Assembly (NCBI RefSeq): GCF_004320525.1
Contig: NZ_SIHX01000001.1
Coordinates: 620,001-684,000 of the forward strand
Direction: 5' to 3'
From: Arthrobacter sp. S39
GTDB lineage: Bacteria > Actinomycetota > Actinomycetes > Actinomycetales > Micrococcaceae
DNA: 64,000 bases
Shown one piece after another: positions 21,297-29,285 of this stretch. Every line of letters begins with the position of its first letter. The first letter of the stretch is position 1. The translations under genes were made by a program, and so were the position numbers. The notes below the pieces were generated by a model. It did not search any database and was not told where the DNA came from. It was given only the letters and a program-made list of their open reading frames with translations.

Positions 21297-22607
21297 GTGG
21301 ACTTCCTCGCTGACGTCCGGCTGACCGACGGACCGGTATTCTGGACCGCCTTCGTACTGGGGGCGGCAGGAGCCCTGTACCTGCTGTGGCGGCCTGCCAC
21401 CGCCGGACCGCGGCCATGGTGGCTGTCAGTGCTGGTGTCCGTTGCCGGCAGCATTGCACTGATCGGCCTGGTGCACTGGGCCTTGATTGATGTTTTTTCG
21501 ACCTTCCCGGAGGATCTTCCGGACGACGTTCTGCTGTGGTCAGTCCCGGCCGTCGCCGCCCTCATCCTTATGCTGTTCCGGTTGCCGCGATCGAGTGTTG
21601 GCCAGCGGAGCGCCGGAATTACGGCCTTCCTGCTGGTGCTCCTGCTCTCGGCAGTCCAGATCAACGCCTACTTTGGCCTGAACCGGACTGTCAGCGACCT
21701 CATGGGCACTGCGCTGGCCAGGATCCAGGCGCTGGAGCCCGGACTGATGCGCCAGCCCGGCGGCCCCGCTCCGGTTTCCCTGCAAGGCTGGACCCCGCAG
21801 GGACAGTTGCCCGGCGAAGGGGCCCTGCGGAAGGCGACCATCCCCGGTCCGGCCTCCGAACTGTCAACGCGTGAGGCATACATCTACCTGCCGCCGGCCT
21901 ACTTCGCGGAAAACCGTCCCGCACTACCGGTCCTGGTCCTTTTCTCGGGACAGCCCGGCGGGCCCTCTGACTGGCTCACCGGCGGCGCGCTGCGGGCACG
22001 CATGGATGAGTTCGCGTCCAGCCATCGCGGTATTGCACCGGTCGTTGTGGTGGCGGATCCCAACGGAACCCAGTCAGCAAACACCCTGTGCCTGGACAGC
22101 CGGATAGCCCGGGCGGACACGTATCTGGCCGTGGACGTGCCGGCGTGGATCAACGCAACCCTTGATGTGGACGCCAGCCACACGCAATGGGCGGCCGGCG
22201 GATTCTCCTTCGGAGCGACCTGCGCCCTGCAAATGGGAACCCGACACCCGGACATCTACAGTTCGGTGCTGGCCTTCTCCAGCGAACTTGAACCGGCCCT
22301 TGCCAAGGAGCGGCAGAAAACCATCGACGCGGCATACGCGGGCGACACCGCTGCCTTTGAACGTGAAACCCCGCTGTCCAGGATGAACCAGCAGCGGTTC
22401 GATTCCAGCGCCGTGTACTTTGCGGCAGGGGAGCGGGACCCCGAATTTGTTGGATACATGGCGACCCTCGCCGACGCTGCCAGGAAAGCGGGCTTCACTG
22501 TTGCAGCCACGCAGGTCCAGCATGCCGGCCACTCGTGGGACACGCCGTCCCGCGGAATGGAGGAGGGGCTGGCTTTCCTTGCTGCCCGCTGGGGAATCCA
22601 GCAGTGA
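21297..22607 (+). CDS. Membrane-anchored esterase-family hydrolase (antigen-85/esterase-D-like)
   Basis: The 436-residue protein has four N-terminal hydrophobic helices (within about 1-135), then an extracytoplasmic alpha/beta hydrolase domain from about 185. The nucleophile elbow is GGFSFGA with Ser304. A late histidine in QVQHAGHSWDTP completes a plausible triad, and an Asp/Glu would come from the AAGERDPEF stretch. Family members act on lipid or glycolipid esters at the cell surface; the substrate here is unknown. GTG start. The stop overlaps the start of the DUF2156 gene by 4 bases (GTGA), which strongly suggests joint function. Confidence 0.8.
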   Translation: MDFLADVRLTDGPVFWTAFVLGAAGALYLLWRPATAGPRPWWLSVLVSVAGSIALIGLVHWALIDVFSTFPEDLPDDVLLWSVPAVAALILMLFRLPRSSVGQRSAGITAFLLVLLLSAVQINAYFGLNRTVSDLMGTALARIQALEPGLMRQPGGPAPVSLQGWTPQGQLPGEGALRKATIPGPASELSTREAYIYLPPAYFAENRPALPVLVLFSGQPGGPSDWLTGGALRARMDEFASSHRGIAPVVVVADPNGTQSANTLCLDSRIARADTYLAVDVPAWINATLDVDASHTQWAAGGFSFGATCALQMGTRHPDIYSSVLAFSSELEPALAKERQKTIDAAYAGDTAAFERETPLSRMNQQRFDSSAVYFAAGERDPEFVGYMATLADAARKAGFTVAATQVQHAGHSWDTPSRGMEEGLAFLAARWGIQQ

Positions 22608-25165
22608 AGACCGGACAGGATGTGCGCACAGCCACGCTCGCCTGGGCCACCGTGGTCAGGCCGGCGTGGCAGCGTACCAAAGCGCGGCTCATCTCCATTC
22701 CCTTCACGCTGGCGGTCCTTGGGGTCTTCCTCCTGACCGGCGCCGTCACGGGAAGCTACCTTGCCGGTCCGCCGGAAAGCATGCTCGACATCGCCAGTGT
22801 CAGCGGTCCGGGGCTGAGGTCAGGCATGTGGTGGTCGCTGTTTACGTCGATGTTTTTTGCCACCAACCCGCTGGCCTACCTGACCGCGTCACTGATGATC
22901 CTCGTGCTGCTGGGGCTGGCGGAGCGGAAACTCGGGGCGCCGCAGACTGCAGCCTTCTTTGCCGCCGGCCAGTTTGGTGCAGTGACCCTCTTCCTCCTGA
23001 TCACCCAGGTGGCCGGATACGCAGGCGACGGCTGGCTGGGCCTGATGGTGGACTATGGCCTGATCGGCCCGTACGCTGCCGTGCTTGCTGTCGGGCTGGC
23101 GGGCAGCGGCCGGCTGCCGGTCCTGTGGCAGCGGCGGCTGCGCACCGCCCTGCTGTCGGTGTCGCTGATGCTGGTCCTGTACGTGGGCCATGCGGAGACG
23201 GTCATCGGCCTGCTGGGGGCGCTGCTTGGCCTCCTGGCCGGCTGGTGGATCCAGGGTGAGCACGGCAATCTCCACCGGCACCGGTCCACGGGCCGGGAAA
23301 CGCGAAACCTCCTGGCCCTGATGGTGGCCATTTTCGCGGTCGGACCCATCGTCACCGCCGTTGCCAGGACGCCGACGGGTCCGCTTGCGTTGCTGCGCGA
23401 TGTGGTATTGAATCCGTTGCCCACGCTGGGCCAGCTGGAATTCAACTGCGGTGCCACGGTGGAGGCGTCCTGCCTTGAGGCCGGCCGGCAGGGTTTCGCC
23501 GGGCCGCTGGGACTGGCAGTGGCGATTGTGCCTGTGATCCTGCTGCTCATCTGTGCCGACGGCATGCGCCGCGGCCGGCAGGCCGCCCTGCGCATCACGC
23601 TGGCAATCCAGCTGGCTGTCACGGCCCTGGCCGCGGTCTATTTGGCGCTGTTCGCGCTGATCCCGCACTATCCGTCGCGGCCGCACACCGCGGCGATGGG
23701 GTCCGGATTCGCGCACATCCTGCCCCTGGTGGCGGTTCCGCTGCTGCTGACCGCCCTGCTGTGGTTCAACCGGAGGCAGTTCAGGGTGGAGACCGTGCCC
23801 GCCGCGCGCCGGACGCTGCTCCTCGTCCTGGGCGGTGCCTGGCTGCTGCTGGCCGGCGCGTACAGCCTGGCCTGGCTTGGCGCGGGAGGCCTGACGCGCG
23901 ACGGCGGTCCGCTGGGACTGCTGGCGGAACTGTCCCGGCAGTACCTGCCTATCCCGATCCCCAACCTCTACCGCAGGGTTTTCGCCGACCGCAATAGCGT
24001 CGAATCCTTCATCTTCGCCTACTCCGGGCCTGTATTTTGGGTCATCGCACTGGCGGGCGTCTGGTTTGTCCTCCTGGGACGCCACCACCACAGCGACGCG
24101 GGCATGGCTGACAGGACTGTTGTGCGACGCCTGCTGCATGAGGGCGGAGACTCCCTGTCCTGGATGGCGCTCTGGGAACCAAACATGTACTGGTTCAGTC
24201 CTGACCACCGGGGAGCCGTGGCGTACCAGCAGCACGGCAGCGTGGCGCTCACGCTGGCTGGCCCCTTCGGGGCGTCGGCGTCGCGTGCCGGAGTGGCCGA
24301 GGGGTTCCTGGCCCACTGCAGCCGGCACGCCCTGATTCCGGCATTCTATTCCTGCGATTCCAGCCTCTGGCCGCTCCTGCAGGACCGGGGCTTCCACCGC
24401 GTGGCGGTTGCCCAGGAAACACGGCTGGCGGTGCGGGAACTGGAATTCCGCGGCAAGGAATGGCAGAACGTGCGGACGGCGCTCAACCGTGCAGCCAAAA
24501 TGGGCGTCACTGCCGTCTGGGGGACCTATCACGGTTTGCCGCAAGCACTGCGTGGCCAGCTTAGTGAAGTGTCGGAGGAGTGGGCGGCCGGAAAATCCGT
24601 CCCCGAAATGGGCTTCACCCTCGGCGGTCTGGATGAGCTGATGGATGACGGGGTGCTGTGCTGCCTCGCCGTCGACGGGGAGGGCACGGTGCACGGTGTG
24701 ACCAGCTGGCTTCCCGTGTACGACGGCGGGAAGCTGGTCAGCCGCACACTGGACGTCATGCGCCGGGGTGCCGGGGGTTTCCCCGGGGTCATGGAGTTCC
24801 TGATCGCCTCCGCGGTGCTGGAACTGAGGAAGTCGGTGGAGGTCATCTCCCTGTCCGGATCACCGCTGGCACGGCACCCGGAGGACGAACAGGAGGACGG
24901 CGTTGACGACGGACAGGAAGGACCGGTTCCGGCGGAAAACCTGGTGCGCATCCTGGACGTTGTGGGCCACGCACTGGAACCCGTCTACGGTTTCCGCTCA
25001 CTGGCCGCCTTCAAATCACGGTTCAAGCCGGAGTACCGCACGCTGTACCTCTACTACCAGGACCCCCTGCAACTGCCAGCCATCGGCCGGGCGCTCACCC
25101 GCGCCTACCTCCCGGGGCTGTCCCTGCGGCAGGGTGCCCGGCTTCTGCGGGAACTGGTGAACTGA
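22604..25165 (+). CDS. MprF-like DUF2156 protein with rhomboid-like membrane domain
   Basis: The 853-residue polytopic protein has a C-terminal cytosolic DUF2156 domain (about 505-830) of the lysyl-phosphatidylglycerol synthetase class, which moves an aminoacyl group from tRNA to a lipid. WFSPDHRGAVAYQQHGSVAL, FYSCDSS, RTALNRAAKMGV and YGFRSLAAFKSRFKP match that class. The membrane part is unusual: residues 75-216 resemble a rhomboid core (WSLFTSMFFATNPLAYL, LGLAERKLG, VGHAETVIGLLGALLGLLAGW), but the usual catalytic GxSG is GPYA at 155-158. An acidic loop lies near 760-780. GTG start overlapping the esterase stop. Lipid substrate and amino acid are unknown. Confidence 0.75.
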   Translation: MKTGQDVRTATLAWATVVRPAWQRTKARLISIPFTLAVLGVFLLTGAVTGSYLAGPPESMLDIASVSGPGLRSGMWWSLFTSMFFATNPLAYLTASLMILVLLGLAERKLGAPQTAAFFAAGQFGAVTLFLLITQVAGYAGDGWLGLMVDYGLIGPYAAVLAVGLAGSGRLPVLWQRRLRTALLSVSLMLVLYVGHAETVIGLLGALLGLLAGWWIQGEHGNLHRHRSTGRETRNLLALMVAIFAVGPIVTAVARTPTGPLALLRDVVLNPLPTLGQLEFNCGATVEASCLEAGRQGFAGPLGLAVAIVPVILLLICADGMRRGRQAALRITLAIQLAVTALAAVYLALFALIPHYPSRPHTAAMGSGFAHILPLVAVPLLLTALLWFNRRQFRVETVPAARRTLLLVLGGAWLLLAGAYSLAWLGAGGLTRDGGPLGLLAELSRQYLPIPIPNLYRRVFADRNSVESFIFAYSGPVFWVIALAGVWFVLLGRHHHSDAGMADRTVVRRLLHEGGDSLSWMALWEPNMYWFSPDHRGAVAYQQHGSVALTLAGPFGASASRAGVAEGFLAHCSRHALIPAFYSCDSSLWPLLQDRGFHRVAVAQETRLAVRELEFRGKEWQNVRTALNRAAKMGVTAVWGTYHGLPQALRGQLSEVSEEWAAGKSVPEMGFTLGGLDELMDDGVLCCLAVDGEGTVHGVTSWLPVYDGGKLVSRTLDVMRRGAGGFPGVMEFLIASAVLELRKSVEVISLSGSPLARHPEDEQEDGVDDGQEGPVPAENLVRILDVVGHALEPVYGFRSLAAFKSRFKPEYRTLYLYYQDPLQLPAIGRALTRAYLPGLSLRQGARLLRELVN

Positions 25166-25263
25166 CAGGCCGCCATTCCGGCAGCGAAAACATTAGTGAC
25201 AGTTAATTACTGAAGGAATGCCCAGGGCTACAGCGGCTAATTCGCATTTCCGGCACAACAAAA

Positions 25264-25295
25264 AATGATCCCCGGCAATAATGCCGGGGATCATT
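25264..25295 (-). terminator. Intrinsic terminator of cspA
   Basis: A 14-bp perfect stem (AATGATCCCCGGCA with its complement, 4-base loop) lies between the two converging genes. Read on the minus strand it is followed by TTTTTTG, a proper U-run, so it terminates cspA. It could also stop read-through from the plus strand. Confidence 0.88.
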
Positions 25296-25336
25296 AATTC
25301 GCAGGGGCCGCACGGGTGCGGCCAGCTGGCGAGGGA

Positions 25337-25540
25337 CTAGACCAGCGTGACGCCGGTAGCCTGGGGACCCTTGGCGCCCTGACCGATTTCGAACTGAACG
25401 CGCTGGTTCTCGTCGAGGGTCTTGAAGCCACCGGTCTGGATCTCGGAGTAGTGAACGAAGACATCGCCATCGGAGTCATCCGGGGTGATGAAGCCGAAGC
25501 CCTTTTCAGCGTTGAACCACTTGACGGTTCCCTGTGCCAT
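25337..25540 (-). CDS. cspA: Cold-shock protein
   Basis: Single-stranded nucleic-acid chaperone of 67 residues. RNP1 is KGFGFITP (residues 13-20) and RNP2 is VFVHYSEI (27-34) in a five-strand OB fold. The protein is full length, starting [19 protein letters not shown] with GAGGAGA upstream, a long leader, and a strong intrinsic terminator, so it is monocistronic. Confidence 0.97.
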   Translation of the reverse strand: MAQGTVKWFNAEKGFGFITPDDSDGDVFVHYSEIQTGGFKTLDENQRVQFEIGQGAKGPQATGVTLV

Positions 25541-25831
25541 TTATTTCTCCTCATAATGGAACTTTTAAGTCCAGCACACCTCGTGCTGGCCTTGGTCACT
25601 CCGCGAGAAGAATCCTGGATTGCCCGTTCCTGGGAACCGGCCCTGCAGGAGCTTCGCGCTCGCAACATGTCTTGCGAGCATGAAAAACACCTACACAAAG
25701 ACTCATATAAGAATTTCATGCGCCTACCCTCAGGTCAACGGTCCAGACAACCAATCCGATAAATTTTGGGTAAAAGAAGCGTTAACGCCCTTGCCAGCGC
25801 CGCGGCGCGGCAAAATCCCGGCGTGGAGGGC
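25541..25831 (-). promoter_or_regulatory. cspA upstream/leader region
   Basis: These 291 bases between cspA and the nucS stop hold no supported ORF. The ribosome-binding site GAGGAGAAATAA lies at the cspA-proximal end. An 8-bp hairpin (GCTCGCAA/TTGCGAGC, 25658-25679) lies about 120-140 bases before the start codon, and an AT-rich patch around 25745-25790 is the likely promoter zone, though I could not fit a clean -35/-10 pair. Long structured leaders are typical of cold-shock genes. Thermosensing here is inference. Confidence 0.5.
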
Positions 25832-26527
25832 TTAAAAAAGCCGGGATTCGCTGTCGTCCACACCGCGCATGGCGTCGTAGTCCAGGGTGACGCAGTCAAT
25901 GCCTCGGTCATTGGCCAGGACCTTGGCCTGCGGCTTGATCTGCTGCGCGGCGAAGATGCCACGGACCGGGGCCAGCAGGGGGTCCCGGTTCAGGAGTTCA
26001 AGGTACCGGGTGAGCTGCTCCACGCCGTCGATGTCGCCGCGGCGCTTCAGCTCGATGGCCACCGTGGCCCCGCTGGCGTCGCGGGCCAGGATGTCCACCG
26101 GGCCGATGGCGGTGAAATACTCCCGCCGGATCAGCGAGAAGCCGGACCCCAGTGTTTCGATCTGGTCCGCGAGCAGGCGCTGGAGGTCCGCCTCGACGCC
26201 GTCCTTGATCAGGCCAGGGTCAACGCCAAGGTCGTGGGAGGACTCGTGAAGGTGCTCGTGGATGTTGATGATGAGCCGGTCATCGGTCTTGGCGGACTGG
26301 ACGGTCCACTGTTCCGTGACCCCGAGTTCGAGGTCGACATCGTCCGGAGAAGACACCCGGAGAGTGGCCGGCGGGCTCATCCAGTTCAGCGGCTTGTAGG
26401 AGCCGCCGTCGGAATGGACCAGCACAGACCCGTCGGCCTTGACCAGCAGGAGCCTGGTGGCAAGGGGGAGATGGGCTTTGAGCCGGCCAACATAATCAAC
26501 GGAGCATCGGGCTATCACAAGTCGCAC
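25832..26527 (-). CDS. nucS: Endonuclease NucS (non-canonical mismatch repair)
   Basis: Mismatch-specific double-strand endonuclease that replaces MutS/MutL in Actinobacteria. The 231-residue protein has an N-terminal DNA-binding/dimerisation domain ([20 protein letters not shown]) and a PD-(D/E)xK nuclease core: D145 in GPVDILAR, E159 and K161 in AIELKRR. The C-terminus ends SRLF, resembling the beta-clamp-binding tail described for NucS. I chose the GTG giving [12 protein letters not shown], the family N-terminus; a TAGTGT hexamer sits 7 bases before it. A zinc-ribbon gene diverges from it 37 bases away. Confidence 0.95.
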   Translation of the reverse strand: MRLVIARCSVDYVGRLKAHLPLATRLLLVKADGSVLVHSDGGSYKPLNWMSPPATLRVSSPDDVDLELGVTEQWTVQSAKTDDRLIINIHEHLHESSHDLGVDPGLIKDGVEADLQRLLADQIETLGSGFSLIRREYFTAIGPVDILARDASGATVAIELKRRGDIDGVEQLTRYLELLNRDPLLAPVRGIFAAQQIKPQAKVLANDRGIDCVTLDYDAMRGVDDSESRLF

Positions 26528-26534
26528 GCCGTAC

Positions 26535-26540
26535 ACACTA
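26535..26540 (-). promoter_or_regulatory. Predicted -10 (TAGTGT) for leaderless nucS
   Basis: TAGTGT ends 7 bases before the GTG start, so transcription would be expected to begin at or next to the start codon. Confidence 0.55.
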
Positions 26541-26564
26541 CCGGGGCTGGGGCAGAATGGAGGC

Positions 26565-26909
26565 ATGCCGCGTTCCAACCGCCCCCGCCGCCCTGCTTCC
26601 GGAAAACCGGGCACAGCTGCAGGCAGGAAGGGAAACGGCGACGTCCCTGAACTCGACCTGGAACGCGCCCGGGCCGGCATCGCCCGCCGTGAAACCGCGC
26701 CCGACGGCGAATGGATGGTCCGGACCATGACGGCCAAAAACGCGGAAAAGACGTACATCTGCCCTGGCTGCTCCACGGCCGTCCTGCCCGGCCTTGCGCA
26801 CCTTGTGGTGTGGAAGGACGACCACCTGTTCGGGGCGGCCGCCGGCCTGGCCGAACGCCGGCACTGGCACACGAACTGCTGGGTCTCGCGCAGCTACCGC
26901 TACCGCTGA
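26565..26909 (+). CDS. Small zinc-ribbon-like protein (often labelled ATP/GTP-binding protein)
   Basis: A 114-residue protein with a basic, disordered N-terminus (about 1-28) and a compact domain starting with YICPGC and ending with RRHWHTNCW. The CPGC pair together with the later His/Cys could bind one zinc. I see no Walker motif, so the common ATP/GTP-binding label is unsupported. It diverges from nucS with starts 37 bases apart, a conserved actinobacterial arrangement to my recollection, which hints at a shared or related role. ATG with GGAGGC upstream and a CAGAAT hexamer 6 bases before the start. Confidence 0.75.
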   Translation: MPRSNRPRRPASGKPGTAAGRKGNGDVPELDLERARAGIARRETAPDGEWMVRTMTAKNAEKTYICPGCSTAVLPGLAHLVVWKDDHLFGAAAGLAERRHWHTNCWVSRSYRYR

Positions 26910-26963
26910 GCCGCCATGCGGCGGCCGGCCGGCCGCGGACAAATCCCGGCCGCGCAAAGTCGC

Positions 26964-26969
26964 TAAGCT
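26964..26969 (+). promoter_or_regulatory. Predicted -10 (TAAGCT) for a leaderless hydrolase mRNA
   Basis: TAAGCT ends 7 bases before the ATG of the alpha/beta hydrolase. There is no Shine-Dalgarno sequence better than GGCAGG. Confidence 0.5.
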
Positions 26970-26976
26970 GGCAGGC

Positions 26977-27777
26977 ATGACTTTTGATCCGGCGTCGTAC
27001 GAATTCACCCAGCCTGATGGACCCGCAGCGATCCGTGCCTCCACCGTCCTCCCCGCGAAGCGGGAGAACGTGGAACTGCGCACGGCGGACGGCCACACCC
27101 TCGTGGGCGAGCTGGCGCTCCCCGAATCGGGAGAGATCACGGCGACCCTGATCACCCTGCACCCGCTGCCCACGCACGGCGGATTCATGGATTCACACGT
27201 GTACCGGAAGGCGTCCTACCGGCTCCCGGCGCTGGCGGGCGTGGCTGTGCTGCGGTTCAATACCCGCGGAACATCCTCTCCCCGGGGGACCAGCGACGGG
27301 GCCTTCGAGGAGGGAATCGGCGAGCGGTACGACGTGGAGGCCGCGGTCCGCTTCGCCGTCGAACGCCAGCTGCCCAACCGCTGGCTGGTGGGCTGGTCCT
27401 TCGGCACCGAGCTCGCCCTCATGTACGGCGCCGTGGAGCCGGTGGCCTCGAGCGTGGAAGGTGCCGTGCTGCTGTCCCCGCCGCTGCACAGGGCCACGGA
27501 CTCCCACCTCGGCGTATGGGCGGAGAGCGGCAAACCGCTGGCGGTGCTGGTTCCCGAACACGACGATTACCTGCGGCCAGAGGCTGCCGCGGACCGGTTC
27601 CGGATTGTTCCGCAGGCTCGCGTCGTAGGGGTCGACGGCGCCAAGCACCTTTGGGTCGGCGAGAAGTACGCCGCCCGGGTGCTCAACGAAATCGTGGACG
27701 AGGTAACGGAGGCAGGTTCCGGTCCGGAGGGACTGCCACAGGAATGGGACGGCCCGCTGGCCACCGCGGCCGCCTGA
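26977..27777 (+). CDS. Alpha/beta hydrolase
   Basis: Cytoplasmic hydrolase of 266 residues. The nucleophile elbow is GWSFGTE with Ser141, the acid is probably in VPEHDDYLRP, and the histidine is in GAKHLWVG. An oxyanion-type region HPLPTHGGFMDSHVY lies near residues 62-75. The fold resembles KANL3/Tex30-like and dienelactone-hydrolase-type proteins. Substrate unknown. ATG start supported by a TAAGCT element 7 bases upstream. It converges on the AI-2E permease gene with a 9-base gap. Confidence 0.85.
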   Translation: MTFDPASYEFTQPDGPAAIRASTVLPAKRENVELRTADGHTLVGELALPESGEITATLITLHPLPTHGGFMDSHVYRKASYRLPALAGVAVLRFNTRGTSSPRGTSDGAFEEGIGERYDVEAAVRFAVERQLPNRWLVGWSFGTELALMYGAVEPVASSVEGAVLLSPPLHRATDSHLGVWAESGKPLAVLVPEHDDYLRPEAAADRFRIVPQARVVGVDGAKHLWVGEKYAARVLNEIVDEVTEAGSGPEGLPQEWDGPLATAAA

Positions 27778-27786
27778 GGCTGTTGC

Positions 27787-29094
27787 CTAGTGCTTGTCCT
27801 GGCGGACGATATAGATCTCCTTGAGCAGCAGCAGGATGGCGGCGGCCGTGGGAATGGCAATCAGAGCGCCCAGGATGCCGAGCAGGCTGCCGCCCGCAAT
27901 CACGGAAATAACAGCTACCGCCCCAGGCACGGCCACTGCCTTCTGCATGATGCGCGGGGAGATGAAGTACGCCTCGAACTGCAGGTAGGCGAAGTAGCAG
28001 ATCGCGTAGATGGCTGCCGTCTGCCAGCCCTCCGTCAGCGACACGAGGAGCACCACGATTGCCGCGATCATCCCGCCCACCAGCGGGATAAAGGCGAGCA
28101 GGGCAACCACGAAGGCGAGCAGGACGGCGAACGGGATGCCAAGGATGGACATCACCACAAACGCGAACGTCGCATTCAGCAGCGCGACGCAGGCCTGGCC
28201 GATCACGTAGTTGCCCACCGACCTGGTGATTTCCTCGGACAGGGCCTCCACCCGGGGACGGCGCGACCGGGGTGCCAGCCGGTAGCCCCATTTCTTCATC
28301 GCCGGCAGGGCCGCGAGGAAGTACAGGCTGAGTACCAGGACGATCAGCGTGCCGAACAGCCCGTTGGCCACGGTGGAGCCGAAACCCACCACTCCGCCGA
28401 AGATGCCGCTCATGGCCTCAGGGTTGTTGACGAACTTATTCAGTTCATCCTCAATGCGGTCGCGGACGCCGAACTGGTCATCCAGGCTGCGGAAGAAGTC
28501 CGAATCGATAAAGTCACGCACCCATACGGGTGCCTGCTCAACGATCTGCGTCACCTGCTCAACGATCGTGGGGATCAGGGTGGCGAAGAATCCCACCACC
28601 GCGGTGACCAGTACTGTCACCGAAACGAGGATCCCCGCCGGGCGGGGTATCTTCCGTCCCTCCAGCCAGCCCACAACGGGGTCCAGACCAAGGGCGATGA
28701 AAAGCGCTGCAACGATCCAGAGCAGAAGCTGGGTGGTGTTGGAACCGATCCAGTAGACCAGCAGGGCCAGCCCTACGCCGACGGTGCCCATAAAGCCCAG
28801 GTAGAGGGGGTGCTGCGGCGAGATCCGCGGCCCGGGCTGGCCAAACTGGGGCGGCGTCTGCGTGGAATCGGCGTCGGGGGCCTCATCCTGCTGGGAGTAC
28901 TCGGGCGGCATTTCAAAACGGAGCCGCGGCTGGGCGCCGGGCAGCGGCTGGCGGAGCCGGCGTATTACGGACCCCAGGGCAGCTGCGGCCCCCGAACGCC
29001 GGGCCGGAACGGGCTCCAAAGCTCCGCTCTGCTGGGCGGGAATGGCCGGTGGAGTTTCATGTCCCGTGGGGGATTCGTCCGTCTTGTCAGTCAC
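27787..29094 (-). CDS. AI-2E family transporter (UPF0118)
   Basis: Polytopic membrane protein of 435 residues. An approximately 95-residue Pro/Gln/Glu-rich cytoplasmic N-terminus is followed by about eight helices with family motifs such as LLLWIVAALFIALGLDPVV, PRPAGILVSVTVL and the C-terminal SPRIMQKAVAVPGAVAVISVIAGGSLLGILGALIAIP. The family includes exporters of autoinducer-2 and Na+/H+-type antiporters, so no substrate can be assigned. It diverges from the unknown membrane protein gene at 29286. Confidence 0.88.
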   Translation of the reverse strand: MTDKTDESPTGHETPPAIPAQQSGALEPVPARRSGAAAALGSVIRRLRQPLPGAQPRLRFEMPPEYSQQDEAPDADSTQTPPQFGQPGPRISPQHPLYLGFMGTVGVGLALLVYWIGSNTTQLLLWIVAALFIALGLDPVVGWLEGRKIPRPAGILVSVTVLVTAVVGFFATLIPTIVEQVTQIVEQAPVWVRDFIDSDFFRSLDDQFGVRDRIEDELNKFVNNPEAMSGIFGGVVGFGSTVANGLFGTLIVLVLSLYFLAALPAMKKWGYRLAPRSRRPRVEALSEEITRSVGNYVIGQACVALLNATFAFVVMSILGIPFAVLLAFVVALLAFIPLVGGMIAAIVVLLVSLTEGWQTAAIYAICYFAYLQFEAYFISPRIMQKAVAVPGAVAVISVIAGGSLLGILGALIAIPTAAAILLLLKEIYIVRQDKH

Positions 29095-29247
29095 TGCTTT
29101 TTGGGGCCTGTTCCGTGCGTGGCGCCGCGGCTGCGGGCCGGTGTGATGATCATCGCAAACACTATCAGCAGCCTTGTCAACAGCCGGGAGGGCAGCCCGC
29201 GACGGGGAGCCGGAAGCGCCGGCGGAAGGCCTCCGACTGAGCTATTG

Positions 29248-29263
29248 GTAACAAAACGGTTAC
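29248..29263. promoter_or_regulatory. Palindrome GTAAC-N6-GTTAC upstream of 29286 gene
   Basis: This inverted repeat sits in an AT-rich stretch 23 bases before the ATG, in the divergent region after the AI-2E gene, and overlaps the likely promoter (TACTAT at 29261-29266 could be a -10). It is a candidate regulator binding site. I cannot assign the regulator. Confidence 0.4.
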
Positions 29264-29285
29264 TATTGAAAGTAAACCCCCGCTG

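Noticed and set aside
21297..22607. Esterase as a mycolyltransferase (antigen 85)
   Set aside because: Arthrobacter-type bacteria lack mycolic acids, and the protein carries four N-terminal helices not found in Ag85. Only the general esterase fold is supported.
22889..24694. A 601-codon open frame on the minus strand opposite the DUF2156 gene
   Set aside because: It is a shadow of the real gene. High third-position GC keeps the antisense frame open, and the product is Arg/Gln/His-rich with no domain. Similar long antisense frames opposite hom, rho, prfA-prmC, atpD and the helicase are rejected for the same reason.
29248..29263. GTAAC palindrome read as an MtrA or GlnR box
   Set aside because: Known MtrA sites are direct repeats of GTAAC, and the half-site orientation of GlnR boxes differs. 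It is kept only as an unassigned palindrome.
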